Source: Valencia hispanica | Taxonomy: Eukaryota > Chordata > Actinopteri > Cyprinodontiformes > Valenciidae | Assembly: GCA_963556495.2 (NCBI GenBank) | Contig: OY747713.1 | Location: 48,492,724-48,556,723, forward strand | Length of the DNA stretch: 64,000 nt | Direction: 5' to 3' | Shown here: piece by piece, positions 52,865 to 64,000 of the stretch | How positions within the stretch are numbered: position 1 is the stretch's first letter | How the letters are laid out: each line of letters opens with the position of its first letter | The notes under the pieces: model-generated | What the model saw: the letters and a program-made list of their open reading frames with translations, nothing else | What the model was told of the DNA's origin: nothing | Databases searched by the model: none | Program-made: the position numbers and the translations under genes

Positions 52865-55800
52865 CTAGTAAAGAAGATCATTACTGACTCCATCAGACTG
52901 GATGTCATCCGAGCTTTCTTATTTCTACTAACTCTACATACAGAATCATAAAGAAAATTAAAATCAATATAAAATAAAGTTACATTGGGCATAGCTTGGA
53001 GAAATCTTACTTTATGTATGTGAAATTTACCCAACAGACACAACAATGTTATTACATCATTAACTACCTTATTTTTACCTTCAACATTTAAGAATAAGAC
53101 CATACTTTTCATTAATGGTGATCAGAATGTTATGAGACTTCCAAATCAATACAGTTCATTCCAGAAATCCCTAACCAAGGGACATCTATAAAACAAATGA
53201 AATATTGACTCAACCTCTTTTTTTGCAGAAGGAGCATAAAGGAGACACATCAGGTCTAAATCTATTAAGAAATTCTTCACAGGGATAATATCTGTGTAAG
53301 ACTTTGAGGTGTAGTTCTTTAACTTTATTGGGGACAAAAAAATCTCAGGAACCCATTATAAACATTGTTGTTGATTTCAGGAAACATGACTCTCCAACGA
53401 TGAAGTGAGTTTGGATACTGACTATAGATAGAAGTGAAAACGGCTCTAATGTGAGCATTGTTACATGAACGCTTTTCAATAAGCTTTCCATCAAGCTTTC
53501 CATCAAGCCACAGAGCAGGTATCATTCCAGTGAAAGGTGTGTACATAACAGGCGCTCTAATAAGAGACAATAAATTAGAAGGAATACTTCGGAGGATTCT
53601 GGAGTGCATTGCACGAGATATGTCTAACCCTTTTCGTTGGATAAATTCTTCATTGGAAGCTAGGTCCCCACTGTCATTCAAAAGATCAAAAACAAACATA
53701 ACACCCTGATCATACCAGTCTTTAAAAAAAAGGGTCTTATTCTTGTAAACAATGTGTTGATTATTCCGTAAGATACACGTCTGCGGAGAAAAATTGTGTT
53801 TGAAAGCAATTTTCCAGGTGTCCAGGGCTTGTTTATGGAAGTTAGCAAGTTTAACAGGCAGTTTACCTGAGCTAAAGTTATATGAGAGCAAAAACTTTAA
53901 ACCGCCACATTTATTAAACAAAAAATTGGGGATAAAGAACCATGGAGCATTATTATGTGCTTTAGCCAATTGATTTTGAATATATTGTTAATAGTTCGGA
54001 AATCCAAGACATTAAGACCCCCCTCTGAAAATGGTCTAATAAGTGTTTTCCTCTTTACATTCTCGTTTTTGGGTTTCCAAATAAATTTGAATAATAGTGA
54101 ATCAATAGCTGCACAGGTTTTGTTATCTACATATAAAGATAAAGCTGTGTACACTAACCTAGATAGACCCTCTGCCTTAGAGAGTAAAATTCGTCCTATA
54201 ATGGTAAGATCTCTCTGTAACCAACAATTGAAGACAGATTTTGATTTTTCAAATTTTGGGATAAAGTTTTTTGAAATCCTTTCACTCGAAGATTTGCTTA
54301 ATGTAATACCCAAATATTTAACTTCTTTTTTCACCTTTATGTCATCTATTCAGACTTTGTCCAAATCATGTATGGCCATTATTTCACACTTTCCTTTATT
54401 AACTGTTAGACCAGATGCACTTGAAAACATATTTAAAGCTTTCATAACAATAGGGACTTAAATTTCATTTTTTTTAAACAGGCAGGTGTCATCGGCCAGC
54501 TGACTGATGGTTAGAACATCTTGACCAATTTTAATCCCTTCTACATTCACACAGTTAACAATAAGAAGTTCAGCAGCTATCAAGAATAAGAAAGGGGAGA
54601 TCGGACACCCTTGTCTTATTCCACGATCTATATCAAAACGAGGAGAGGTACCATGTGCCAGGGATACACAGCTATTAGTATTTTTGTAAAGTGTACTTAT
54701 GATGTTTCTGAAGTTTTCTTTGAACCCGAAATATTGTAATGCCTAAAAAATAAACAAATGCTCTACAGTATCAAAAGCTTTGTAAAAGTCCCAAAACAAA
54801 ATAAATGATTTTTTATCAAACAAATTTCCATAATCTAAAATATCTAGGACAAGCCTTATATTATTGGAGATGTGCCGACCTTTCATAAAACCCGACTGCG
54901 TTACAGAAATAATTTCTTCTAAGCAAAATTTTAATCTATTTGCGTATAATGATGCAAGTATTTTATAATCTGAGTTTAACAACGTTTATAGGGCGCCAAT
55001 TATCCAGATAATGAAGATCTTTACCAGGTTTGAGAATTAAAGATATTAAACCTTGCTTCATAGAGACAGTCAGTTCCTTATTTTGGGCCCATTCCACAAA
55101 AACTTCTAACAACATATTTTTTAAGTCATCCCAAAAATTTAGATACAATTCATAAGGCAATCCATCTGGACCAGGACTTTTATTAGATGGCATTTTTGTA
55201 ATAGTCTTGTGCAGCTCTTCAAATGTAATTGGACTTTCACAAAGCTCATAATTCCCACTGGAAATTTTAGGTATAAATGGGGAAACTTGATAAAAAAAAA
55301 ACTGACACACCTGAGGGTCAAATGACGAAGTGTATAACTTCTGATAAAAGTTAGATATAAAAGATGAAATTTCATTTTCCGAAATTGTTATCAATATATA
55401 AAGCAGAATTTTTTCTTGCTTCTCCACGTTTTTTCTCCAGATTAAAAAAAAAAAAGGATGAGTTTTTCTCTCCATGTTCCAACCATCTAGCCCGTGACCT
55501 TATAAATGCACCCCTTGCTTTATCCTGGAAAAAAAGGTCTAATTTTTCCCTTAATGAGTGCAAGCGCACTTTATCTTCGTTGCTTTGAACTGGTATGTTT
55601 AAAATATCATTAAACTCTTTCAGGTAATTACTATAAGCTTTATTTTGATCATTTGCTTGTTGCTTTCCAAAATGCATTGAGAAGCGCTGACATTCAAATT
55701 TGAAAAGCTCCCATTTTAGTGTAGGTGTAATTTCAGACATTGAATTAAATTTAGTAGCAATTTGTTTAATACCCAAACAGTAATCAGAATTTTGTAAAAA

Positions 55801-56581
55801 AGAATTTAATTTCCAGTATCCAGGTTTTCTGCAGTTAGTAGATCTTACATTAGATAAAGATATATCAATCCCAGCATGATCAGTTAAAGGAGCAGCAGCA
55901 ATATTACAACTTTGAACCCAAGGAGCCAAATTATCAGAAATGAGCCACAAATCTATACGAGATTTTTGTGATAGGTCAGCTTTAAACCAGGTAAAGAGGT
56001 TTTTTTCAGAGGGGTGTAAAATTCTCAGAGCATCTAGTAAAGAAAGCTTAGTACAGAAATCATAAATAACAGGGTTAAAATGATCTTGAATGCCTTTAGC
56101 AGGAAATCTATCTGTAAATAAATTTGGAGCTTCATTAAAGTCACCGCCAACAACCACAAATGCTAAAGGGAATTTGCTCATTTCTATGAGAAGTTTGTTA
56201 GCTAAAGAGTTGAGGAATGTGGTGTTAGAAATCCTAGTATTAAAGCCATAAACATTTGCCAAAATAAAAATGTTATCTCCACATCTAATGACCAATACGA
56301 TCCATCTACCACTTTCTGAAACCTCAGTGTGTATGACCTCACCATTAAATTTAGGATGAAATAAAATTAAAACACCCCCTGAAAAATTAGTACCATGAGA
56401 AAAAATAGCCCACCCCCCACTGATTACGCCAAAATGCAACATCTTTTGAATTGGAATGAGTCTCCTGTAGAAAATCAACATCCTTATTTTGATGAATACA
56501 AAACAAAAACAAAGCGTTTCTTTTAGTTAAATCTCGTACATTTAAAGAAAAACATGACAGATGGAAATCAGATATGTACAC
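52865..56581 (-). pseudogene. LINE copy 7 ORF2
   Basis: The AP endonuclease comes first: CFSLNVRDLTKRNALF, FLQETHSNSKD, then a frameshift near 56410, GGVLILFHPKFNGEV, VVVGGDFNEAPNLF, SRIDLWLI, PLTDHAGIDI. After the linker (ARWLEHGEKNSSFFFF) and another shift near 55440 comes the RT: SPGPDGLPYELYLNFW, LILKPGKD, QSGFMKGRHISNNIR, LFWDFYKAFDTVEH, stop, GIRQGCPISPFLF, SQLADDTCLF. The C-terminal domain is RDLTIIGRILLSKAEGLS down to KFHIHKVRF. At least five disabling changes are present, but endonuclease and RT catalytic residues are still visible. Confidence 0.85.
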
Positions 56582-57008
56582 AGAACACAGATGAACAGAA
56601 CCACTTGAACAGTATTAGTGTTAGAGAAAGTTGTGTGAAAAGTTGAAAACTGTGCAAAACTTGAATTCACAAAGCCTTTACACATGGTTATCAAATCAGG
56701 AACTGAGCCATGTAAACTGAATAGCAAAATTATGCTGCAAAAGTAATAATCCCATAGCAGATTTCTAGAAAAAAAAAAATAGTTAGGATCTCTTTTTTTT
56801 TTTTACTACCCTAACAAACCCAAAAATTGGAACCATCCATTATGAACAAGCCCCCCAAAAATACTGTGGTTATCTGCCCTTTTGTCTATTTATGAAAAGA
56901 CAAGGTAAGGGGAATATGCATAGAATATGCACATCGTAATAAATAGCTACCACACATTAATATTAAACAATGTTCTTCCAGATGAGCCTATCTATTCGAA
57001 CAGATTAT

Positions 57009-57715
57009 TTACGCCAAGTCCTCGGCAGATAACTTCTTACCAGCAATAATAGCAAAGGGACCGCTGAAGCCTGCTCTCTTATTCTGCGTCCTCGCCTCCT
57101 CTACCAGCGGCCACAGCTTCGCTCTCGCATCCCTCACCTGCTGGGTTAAGTCCTCCGATATTTTGATGTTTTTCTGCTTCAGGACCTGAGAAGTTTTAGC
57201 ATCCGCCCAGATTTGATCACGATGTGCCCGGAGCGAACACCGAACAATGATACGACGCGGGGGACGCTGATCTTCCTTCTTTGGACGTAGTACCAGTCTG
57301 TGAGCAATATCCACAGTCTTCTGAAGAGAGTCGACGAGCCCCGGTGAGACCCGGGAAAAGATATCAATTACTATCATATTCACGTTTTTCCCTTCGGATT
57401 CTGGGACCCCGGAGATCTTTAAGTTCCAGCGTCTGGAGTACTCATCCATGTCGTTCATTCTGTCCACCTGCTTCTTGTTTTCAGCAGTCAGGGTTTTAAC
57501 TTGGAGCTCCAGGGGATCCAGTCTGGCCGCGAGCTCCCCCACGTTCTTTTCTGCTGCTTGGACTGAGGTAAAAAGGGCTTGAATATTCTTGAAGTTGTTC
57601 TCAATGGATGCCTCTATGGATTCCAGCTTCTCCTTAAAGCCGAGTTGTGATTCTGTGAGTTTGTTGATAGCCGCCAGAAGGACAGCGTTTGAGGGCTCCG
57701 GCTCGCTGCGTGGTG
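57009..57715 (-). pseudogene. LINE copy 7 ORF1
   Basis: The readable frame extends upstream of the annotated GTG at 57542 to about 57715 (SNAVLLAAINKLTESQLGFK, EASIENNFKNIQALFTS). A TAA near 57718 separates it from the presumed start. A coiled coil occupies the first 100 codons. The RRM-like domain follows (RRWNLKISGVPESEGKN, LQKTVDIAHRL), then RRIIVRCSLRAHRDQIW and the C-terminal KISEDLTQQVRDARAKLWPL, with FSGPFAIIAGKKL near the end. Confidence 0.8.
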
Positions 57716-58217
57716 ATTACGAATAAAGAGCCATCATCACTGGGTTGTTGTTTAGCATATGAATGGCATCGTTTAAAACTCTACGTTGCCAATTCCATTG
57801 TCGCCTCCATGTCCTCCCCTATAGATGAAATGTCAGAGAGTTAAGAAGCTATGGCAGTTGAAGTTGTTTCTTCTTCACCGAGTAAGTAAGCAGCGCCAAA
57901 ATCGTTAGCTAACGGCAGCTAAAGTGGGAGTACACCGTTAAAGAAAATAAAGTAACAATAAGTTGTCGGAAAAATGAAAAAAAAAAATGGGTCAAAACGT
58001 TTTCTCCACGGTCCTCCGCAAACGTTAAAGACTATTTACATGTTTTAAGGAGATAAGGCAAGCGAATTCAAGCTTTGAACAAAAAACTTCGAAAGCACAG
58101 AAAAAAAACGTCAATTGAGCCGCTGTAGGCATAGACATATAGAGAGTAGACGCCGCATCGACCGCATCGACCGCTACTCCCTACTGGCGCTGACGAGACG
58201 TGGGGCCGCCATCTTGG

Positions 58218-58961
58218 ACAGGTCACCCACTCCACTCAGTGTAATCTGTTCGGCAGGTGTAATGAGCTGTCAACGCATTGGATTAATCATACCTCAAGGA
58301 ATACCGAACTGATTTTCCCGCGTTTTTTGTTTGTTGCACAGGTCATACATGTAGCTATGATACATGACACATCGTTTGGCCTTTTTAATATTGTTAGTGA
58401 GGTTAATAGTAATATAATGAATATCTCTGTTCCTGTGATAGTATTGGGTCTTTTAAGCGGGTCTAAATTTTAGACCCGCTTAAAAGACCTTTAGACTCTA
58501 AAGACTTAACAACATGGACTTAGTTCATTAAGCACTTATGCGTTATGGTTTGTATAGTTTCATTCTATTTTCATTAGGCTGTTTATTAATTTGACATTGT
58601 TGTTCATCACTGCTATTCTCCTTAATGTAGTCTCACTATGCTGTTATTATATTTTGCTTGAATTGACAGTTTATTATTGCTGTTTTCCCTCATTTTCATA
58701 GTTTATTTCATTATGCTATTGACTGAATTGACGTTCATTTTTCCTATTCTCCTTATTAGCTATAATCTGACCAACATCTCAATCTGTTCCCTGTTAAATT
58801 TAAGTATTATATTGTTTGGTATTTATATGTCACTTTGGACAAAAGCGCAACCATAACCATATGAGGTGTAGGCTATGATAGGAATTTTGCAAATCACACA
58901 CTATAAATATGATAGAGAAGCAGAAACAGATGGTGACGGTAAAGCTATTTTTAATAAGTTG

Positions 58962-58963
<2 letters not shown>
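58218..58963. other. AT-rich spacer, no gene seen
   Basis: No recognised protein. A short perfect inverted repeat around 58450-58490 (AAGCGGGTCTAAA / TTTAGACCCGCTT) is the only clear structure. Confidence 0.4.
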
Positions 58964-59007
<44 letters not shown>

Positions 59008-59215
59008 TAAAACCCATGAAAAAGGACTGTTTTGCAGAGCTTTTTTCTCGTGCTTCCTTTCTGCAGTTCAAGAGAGGTGAGCTTGGCCAATGTGGTGCAG
59101 CCTTATCTTGAGAAACACAGACACAACCAATGACAACAGGTCGGAATGATGGTTGTCAATCCCAAACTGTGTGTCCTCAATGTGTTCCACAAGTAGAAAA
59201 ACCTCCTCTGTTCCA
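58964..59215 (-). pseudogene. P-element (THAP9-like) C-terminal relic
   Basis: Minus strand reads GTEEVFLLVEHIEDTQFGID, NHH, LLSLVVSVFLKIRLHHIG, then a broken tail. It matches 50370-50587 of the other P-element relic. A CT run (58964-59003), i.e. GA on the coding strand, sits at its end as in the other copy. Confidence 0.78.
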
Positions 59216-59293
59216 ATCAAAGAAATGAGGCCGCCATCTTGGGCGGTATTCCAATCTGCAGACTTCCACCATAACAGCAGCAGTTATTACAAG

Positions 59294-59373
59294 ATGCCTG
59301 AATACTGTGTGGCGTACTCGTGTTCAAATCAGCGGACTGTTGAGATCAGGGCTCGACGGATTACTTTTCACAA
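59294..59373 (+). pseudogene. THAP zinc-finger first exon (P-element type)
   Basis: MPEYCVAYSCSNQRTVEIRA followed by RRITFHK ends at a consensus GTAAGA donor. It is the Cys-Cys half of a THAP domain and has an intact ATG. The second half was not found downstream in the window, so this is an orphan exon. It points away from the C-terminal relic on the other strand 80 bp to the left. Confidence 0.75.
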
Positions 59374-59699
59374 GTAAGATTGAACATTTTTATTGTTTGT
59401 ATTTTGTAAATATAATATTACTGTACTGTATTTATGTCCACCAGTGAAATCTTGGCTAGCTAACATTAAGTGCGGTAACCACTGACTTAGATTACATTTG
59501 ACACAAGAATGCTACTGTAGAAATAAATATTTTTTACTGATATAAAATCTCTGTTATTCACCCATCAGACCATTGAATAGATTGCAAACAAGCTGAGGAC
59601 TAAAGAAGAAGGAGCCCTGATGTCAAGGAGCCCTGATGGGATTGCCAATTCCACTTGAATTATGTTACACCTTTTGCGGTGGCAGGAATGAAAACGAAA
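59374..59699. other. Sequence after the orphan THAP exon, no gene seen
   Basis: AT-rich, possibly the first intron of the same P-element. No second THAP half was recognised. Confidence 0.35.
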
Positions 59700-60150
59700 A
59701 AGCAATATACTTTTCTTTATCATTTTAATTAGGTCACAAAACGAGCTACGTTGAACTGCAAAATGAAAAAGCAGTTTGGATAATTTATTTTTCATTTTAT
59801 TTATGAATCAAAAAGGGCATTTTATTCTGAAAATGAAAAGGCATTGCATTTTAATTTTTAACGTTGACATTTCCAATTGATATTTGTAACTATTTTGCTG
59901 CGGTGCAATTTGAAAATTAAATCTTAAATGTCCTTTTCTATTTAATTTTAATTAAGTTACAGAATGAGCAATGTTGATTTGTAAAATGAAAAAGCAGTTA
60001 GGATGATTTGTTTTAAATTTTATTAACGAGTCAAAATGGCATTTGTATTCAGAAATGGAAAAAACCTTTCTGCTAATGCATTTTAATCTTTGACATTTCA
60101 AATGGAATTTTGTAAATATTTTGCTGGGCTACAATTTGAAAATTAAATTT
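59700..60150. repeat. Tandem repeat, about 225-bp unit, two copies
   Basis: Shared words such as AAAATGAAAAAGCAGTT (59760 and 59983) and AATTTGAAAATTAAAT (59907 and 60133) recur at a 223-226 bp offset. The copies have diverged noticeably. Confidence 0.8.
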
Positions 60151-60395
60151 TGCAGCAACCCAAGGTCCTGGGTTCCAATCCCGGCCTAGGGTCTTCCTGC
60201 ATGGAGTTTGCATGTTCTCCCTGTGCATGCATCTGGTTACTCCAGCTTGTCCTGTATGTCTTTGTCTTGCCCTGCGATGGACTGGCGACCTGTCCAGGGT
60301 GTACCTCACCCCTTGACCCCTGGAGATCGGCACCAGCCCCCCCGCAACCCTGCATTAGGATGGACGTGTACAGAAAATGGATGGATCTCACAGCC
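60151..60395 (+). repeat. Retroelement 3' tail common in fish
   Basis: TGCATGGAGTTTGCATGTTC, GATGGACTGGCGACCTGTCC and the closing GAAAATGGATGGAT are a well-known SINE/LINE 3' sequence in fish genomes. The exact family was not assigned. Confidence 0.6.
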
Positions 60396-60884
60396 CCTGA
60401 CAGGGGCCCCTCCCTTCCATTCTCTCTCTCACTGTCTGTGCCGACATGCGCCGTAAAGTAAATAAACATGAGCACGAGTGCTCTGTCATGAAATGCACTT
60501 ATCTCTCTGGAAGTGAAAAAAGAAATGAAGAAAATAGAGAAAAAGAAAAGAAAACAAGAGTGTGATAGCTTAATGTGGTCTTTTTTAGCTAAAAGTATTT
60601 GGCTATTTAATACAGTTTAATTTAGCTGTTAATGCTTTTTTACTGATTAGCGAGAATGGTTTACATAAAATAAAAAACTGTCCACTTAAACCTGTCTAAC
60701 CTAGCGTTAGGTGGAACGCTAAGCACCTGCTCTGCTGTCTTTGTGGACAGCAGTCCTAACCAACTGTGAACGACCTCCCCCTCAAAATAGGGGGCAACAA
60801 TGAAGTTGTCCCCCCCAAAACTCATTGAACACACTATATATATATTTAATAATATAGCATTGTCTCATAAAACTACAACACGAA
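60396..60884. other. Spacer, no gene seen
   Basis: No recognised coding or repeat structure. Confidence 0.35.
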
Positions 60885-62930
60885 CAAAGACCTCCTCTGG
60901 GACAATCAGATCACAATGTCGTTTTTCTCTGTTCGGAATATTAGCCACTTGTTCAGAGGCAACCTGTTACAAAGAAAACTGTGAGAAAATGGTCACAGGG
61001 AGCTGAAGAAGCTCTGCAGGGTTGTTTTGCAACCACAGACTGGATGACTCTTTGCCAAGCACATGGAGTGGACATTAATGCCATGACTCAGTGTGTGACT
61101 GACTATACAAACGTCTGTGTGGACAACATCATCCCCACCATAACAGTGAGATGCTTCCCTAATAACAAACCCTGGATCACCAGTGACCCGAATGATCTGA
61201 TAAACAAGAAAAAAAGAGCCTTCAAGGAGGGAGACAGGGAATTACATAGGAGTATACAGAAGCAACTTAAAGCTGCAGTCCAGAGTATTTGAGGGAGAGA
61301 GATTTTTTGAATCCGACGTACCAAGGCCCCTCCCAAAACAAACCCTCACTGGAGTCTTCTGATTCCGCAAGTTTGACTTCAACAAAGTCAGGAAATGCTG
61401 ATATCCCCTTTGCCTCCCCCTCCCACTTGTCTGTCTCCAAAGTCAGGTGAAGAGGCAGCTGGAAAAACTGAACTGGAACAAAGCTGCAGGTCCAGATGGT
61501 GTCAGCCCCAGAGTTCTGAAGGCCTGTGCAGACCAGCTCTGTGGGATTCTGCAGCACCTCTTCAACCTTAGCCTAACTCAGGAGAAGGTTCCAGTGTTGT
61601 GGAAGACATCCTGCCTTGTTCCAGTACCAAAGAGAACTCACCCATCAGTCATCAATGACAATAGACCTGTTGCCCTGACATCCCACATCATGAAGATCCT
61701 GGAGAGACTCCTGTTGGCCCACCTGAATAAGCAAACAAGAACATATCAGGACCCGCTGCAGTTTGCATTTTGCTATGGAGTTGGAGTTGATTCCCTCTGG
61801 GATCAATAAAGTATTTTTGAATTTGAATTGAATTGAATTGAATTGAAGATGCAATCATCCATCTCCTTCAACCAACCCACTGTCATCTGGACAAAGCAGG
61901 CAGCACTGTGAAGATCATGTTCTTTGATTTCTCCAGTGCATTTCACACAATTCAGCCTGATTTACTTCATCAGAAACTCCTGAAGACACAGGTGGAGCCT
62001 TCAACAATCGCCTGGATCAGTATACCTGAGAAACAGACCACAGTTTGTGAAACTGAGAATTGCGTGTCAAACCAGGTGCTCAGTAGTACAGGAGCACCAC
62101 AGGGGACGGTACTCTCACCAATCCTTTTTACTTTGTACACCTCAGACTTCCAGTACAAATCAGAGACCTGTCATCTGCAGAAATACTCAGATGACTCTGC
62201 AATTGTCGGGTGTATCAGAGATGGAAAAGAAGCTGAATACAGAGAGCTGGACCGCTTTGTGACATGGTGTGGAAACAATTGTCTTACTTTGAATGTAAAT
62301 AAAACAAAGGAGATGACTGTAAATTTCAGAAGAAACAGGGATAAGTCAAACACTGTTTCCATCATGGGAGAAGAAGTGGAGGTTGAGGAGTACAAATAAC
62401 TTGGAGTTCACCTGGACAACAGACTTGACTAGGGACTGAACAGTTAAACCGTCTACAAGGAGAGACAGAGCAAACTGTACTTCTTGAGGAAGCTTGGGTC
62501 CTTCAAGGTTTGCAGGAAGAAGCTACAAATCTTCTACAAATCTGTTGTGGATAGTGTAATCTCTTCAGCCATCATCTGTTGGGGTAGCACCATCAGAGCG
62601 AGGGACTTAAAAAGGCTTAACAACCTGAGAAAGCTGATTCAGTTCTTGGCACTACTGTGGAACCACTGGAGAGTGGAGATGATGATGCAAAGAAGGATTC
62701 TTCATAAAATCAACAGTTATGGAAAACCCTAAGCATCCTCTTCATGAGACTGTCATACAACAACAGAGTGTCTTCAGTCGGAGGCTTCTTCAGTTTCACT
62801 GCAATACAGACCGCCATCATTATCTACAACAACTCCTTAAATAATTAATTATATGAGCATATGATCTACAACAACACTTAATTTCCCTCCTGGATCAAAA
62901 AGTATTTTTGAATTTGAATTGAATTTGAAT
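60885..62930 (+). pseudogene. Rex1-like LINE, degenerate
   Basis: From the region after the endonuclease: SDHNVVF (about 60910), KKTVRKWSQGAEEALQGCF, FPNNKPWITSD, KKKRAFKEGDRELH. Then the RT: LEKLNWNKAAGPDGVSPRVL (61447), LWKTSCLVPVPK, RPVALTSHIMKILERLLLAH, DPLQFAF, then MFFDFSSAFHTIQPDLLHQK (61917), GAPQGTVLSPILFTLYTSDF and YSDDSAIVG as the catalytic motif. It continues with WCGNNCLTLNVNKTKEM and, after a stop at 62397, FLRKLGSFKVCRKKLQIFYK. The 3' end is AAAGTATTTTTGAATTTGAA-type repeats at 62900. Several stops and frameshifts, and a 60-bp foreign insert at about 61789-61848. Confidence 0.8.
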
Positions 62931-64000
62931 ACAAATTACAAATTCAAAACAATGCGTTTTTATTTGCTGAAAGATTATGCTCCCCCCTCCAGTTTCCTTA
63001 AATTGTTACAGTCCACTAAAAGCTGTTTTAAACGGGTGGGGCTGCTGGCTGCGCCACTGCTCCTAGTTAGTTTCAGTAGCGAGAGTTGCTTGGAAAAGGG
63101 AGCCAAGCAGTGTGAAACCAGTAAGTCTTTTATCTCACCAATTGTTCTATAAGCTCAAATATGTCTGTTTGATGTGAACATAAAGATGGAACATTGCCAC
63201 CCAAAGGCTGGAATTCAGTAGTGATGGTGAGATGAAACCCCATGAGGCATTGAGCCAATTGGTTCAAAGAAGATATCATCTCATGGGGCTTCATGTGAAC
63301 ACAAATCCCCCTACTGGCCAGGTACATAATCACAGGCAGCTGTAGCTCTTAGCCACTTAATGTGTGAGGCATTAAAGTTGTAAATCTGCTATAGTTCTTG
63401 GGAATGAATGAGTTCCAAAAAATAATTTCTCTACATAAAATATTAAAAATGTGAATAATAAAAATACTTTTGAATGTATTCTGTCTGTAAATTATCTCAA
63501 AATGGTAGTATCATATGTCATGGCAGGTTGTGTAATAATGTTTTTCTGTCACTTGAGGCAAAAGGCATGGGCTTAAGCAGGCAGAGGAAAGGGAAAAGGC
63601 TTGTGGAACTAGCAAGAGGGCACTGAAAAGGATTGTGTAACTTGGGCAATGATGTACAGAACAGGGGAGATTAATTTTTATTCAAAAATAGACGTTTCTC
63701 AACAGTTTGGGGTTTTAAGCGATTCCTTTTTCTTGACACCACCTCACCAGTCTTCAAAAACACTCTTTCACAAGACACAGAAGATGCTGGCGTACACAAA
63801 AACACAAGTGCTAGACTGTATAAATTGGGGTACAGCCATTTTTGCTTTTCCCAATACTCCAGGGGTTTTTCCAGCCTGCTAATATTTGGCTTCTACACAG
63901 GGGAAATCCTCCTTTTCCTAGCTGGCTCCATCCTCTCACTTATCTCTTTCTCACTCTCCTAAATCTTCAAACTATCTGTCTCTATACTCTCCAAACTATC
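62931..64000. other. Right end of window, no gene recognised
   Basis: No open frame shows family motifs. An inverted repeat GATGAAACCCCATGAG (63231-63246) / CTCATGGGGCTTCATG (63280-63295) may be the end of a DNA transposon or MITE. The final 150 bp are CT-rich. Confidence 0.4.

Larger units (their letters stand above)
52711..58217 (-). mobile_element. Tx1/L1-type LINE copy 7, near full length
   Basis: About 5.5 kb: the 5' end lies near CCGCCATCTTGG (58206-58217), ORF1 at about 57715-57009, ORF2 at 56581-52865, and a T-rich (minus-strand A-rich) end at 52711. It is the most complete LINE of the window. Point changes and frameshifts disable it. Confidence 0.85.

Noticed and set aside
60143..60475. 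Overlapping frames of 82-110 residues on both strands
   Set aside because: They come from a common non-coding retroelement tail and show no protein motif.
62919..63882. Small frames of 67-77 residues at the right edge
   Set aside because: No motifs, no splice context and no similarity I can name.

Overview
This is a 64 kb stretch of vertebrate nuclear DNA, almost certainly from a ray-finned (teleost) fish. It has spliced genes with GT-AG introns, long dinucleotide microsatellites and the mixed repeat load typical of fish: Tx1/L1, L2 and Rex1-like LINEs, a tRNA-derived SINE, hAT and Tc1 transposons, and a THAP/P-element. There are no operons, CRISPR arrays or prokaryotic signals. The species cannot be named from sequence alone.

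Two host genes are supported. ABCF1 (+ strand, twelve exons from 2494 to 20063) covers the 3' half of the gene: NBD1 from its signature motif, the linker, and all of NBD2. The 5' half, including the NBD1 Walker A, lies left of the window. MRPS18B (- strand, seven coding exons from 29634 down to 20287) appears complete, with a 726-nt spliced CDS including the stop. The two genes converge, with stop codons 223 bp apart. In mammals ABCF1 and MRPS18B are also near neighbours, in the extended MHC class I region, so this looks like conserved synteny.

ABCF1 and MRPS18B introns are swollen by transposons. These include a three-level nest of hAT elements at 5265-8099, each level with its own perfect 8-bp target-site duplication; another hAT MITE at 12048-12821; a LINE-in-LINE-in-LINE nest at 13690-15693; and a decayed Tc1 copy at 21635-23032.

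From about 30 kb to 58 kb the window is a graveyard of Tx1/L1-type LINEs. At least seven copies occur in both orientations: 30.2-33.7 (-), 34.5-37.6 (+), 37.6-40.8 (+), 40.9-46.2 (-), 46.2-49.1 (+), 51.4-51.8 (-) and 52.7-58.2 (-). L2 and Rex1-like pieces are inserted among them, and two copies of an unusual ~650-bp unit with ~80-bp inverted ends carry a LINE-like CCHC fragment. Two Tx1 copies meet head to head at 46.2 kb. P-element (THAP9-like) remnants lie at 49.1-50.6 and 59.0-59.4 kb. A Rex1-like LINE fills 60.9-62.9 kb. The last kilobase has no recognisable gene.

All transposon coding regions seen are broken by stops, frameshifts or deletions. The best candidates for something not previously described are the inverted-repeat unit with the captured CCHC fragment, the nested hAT locus and the head-to-head LINE pair.
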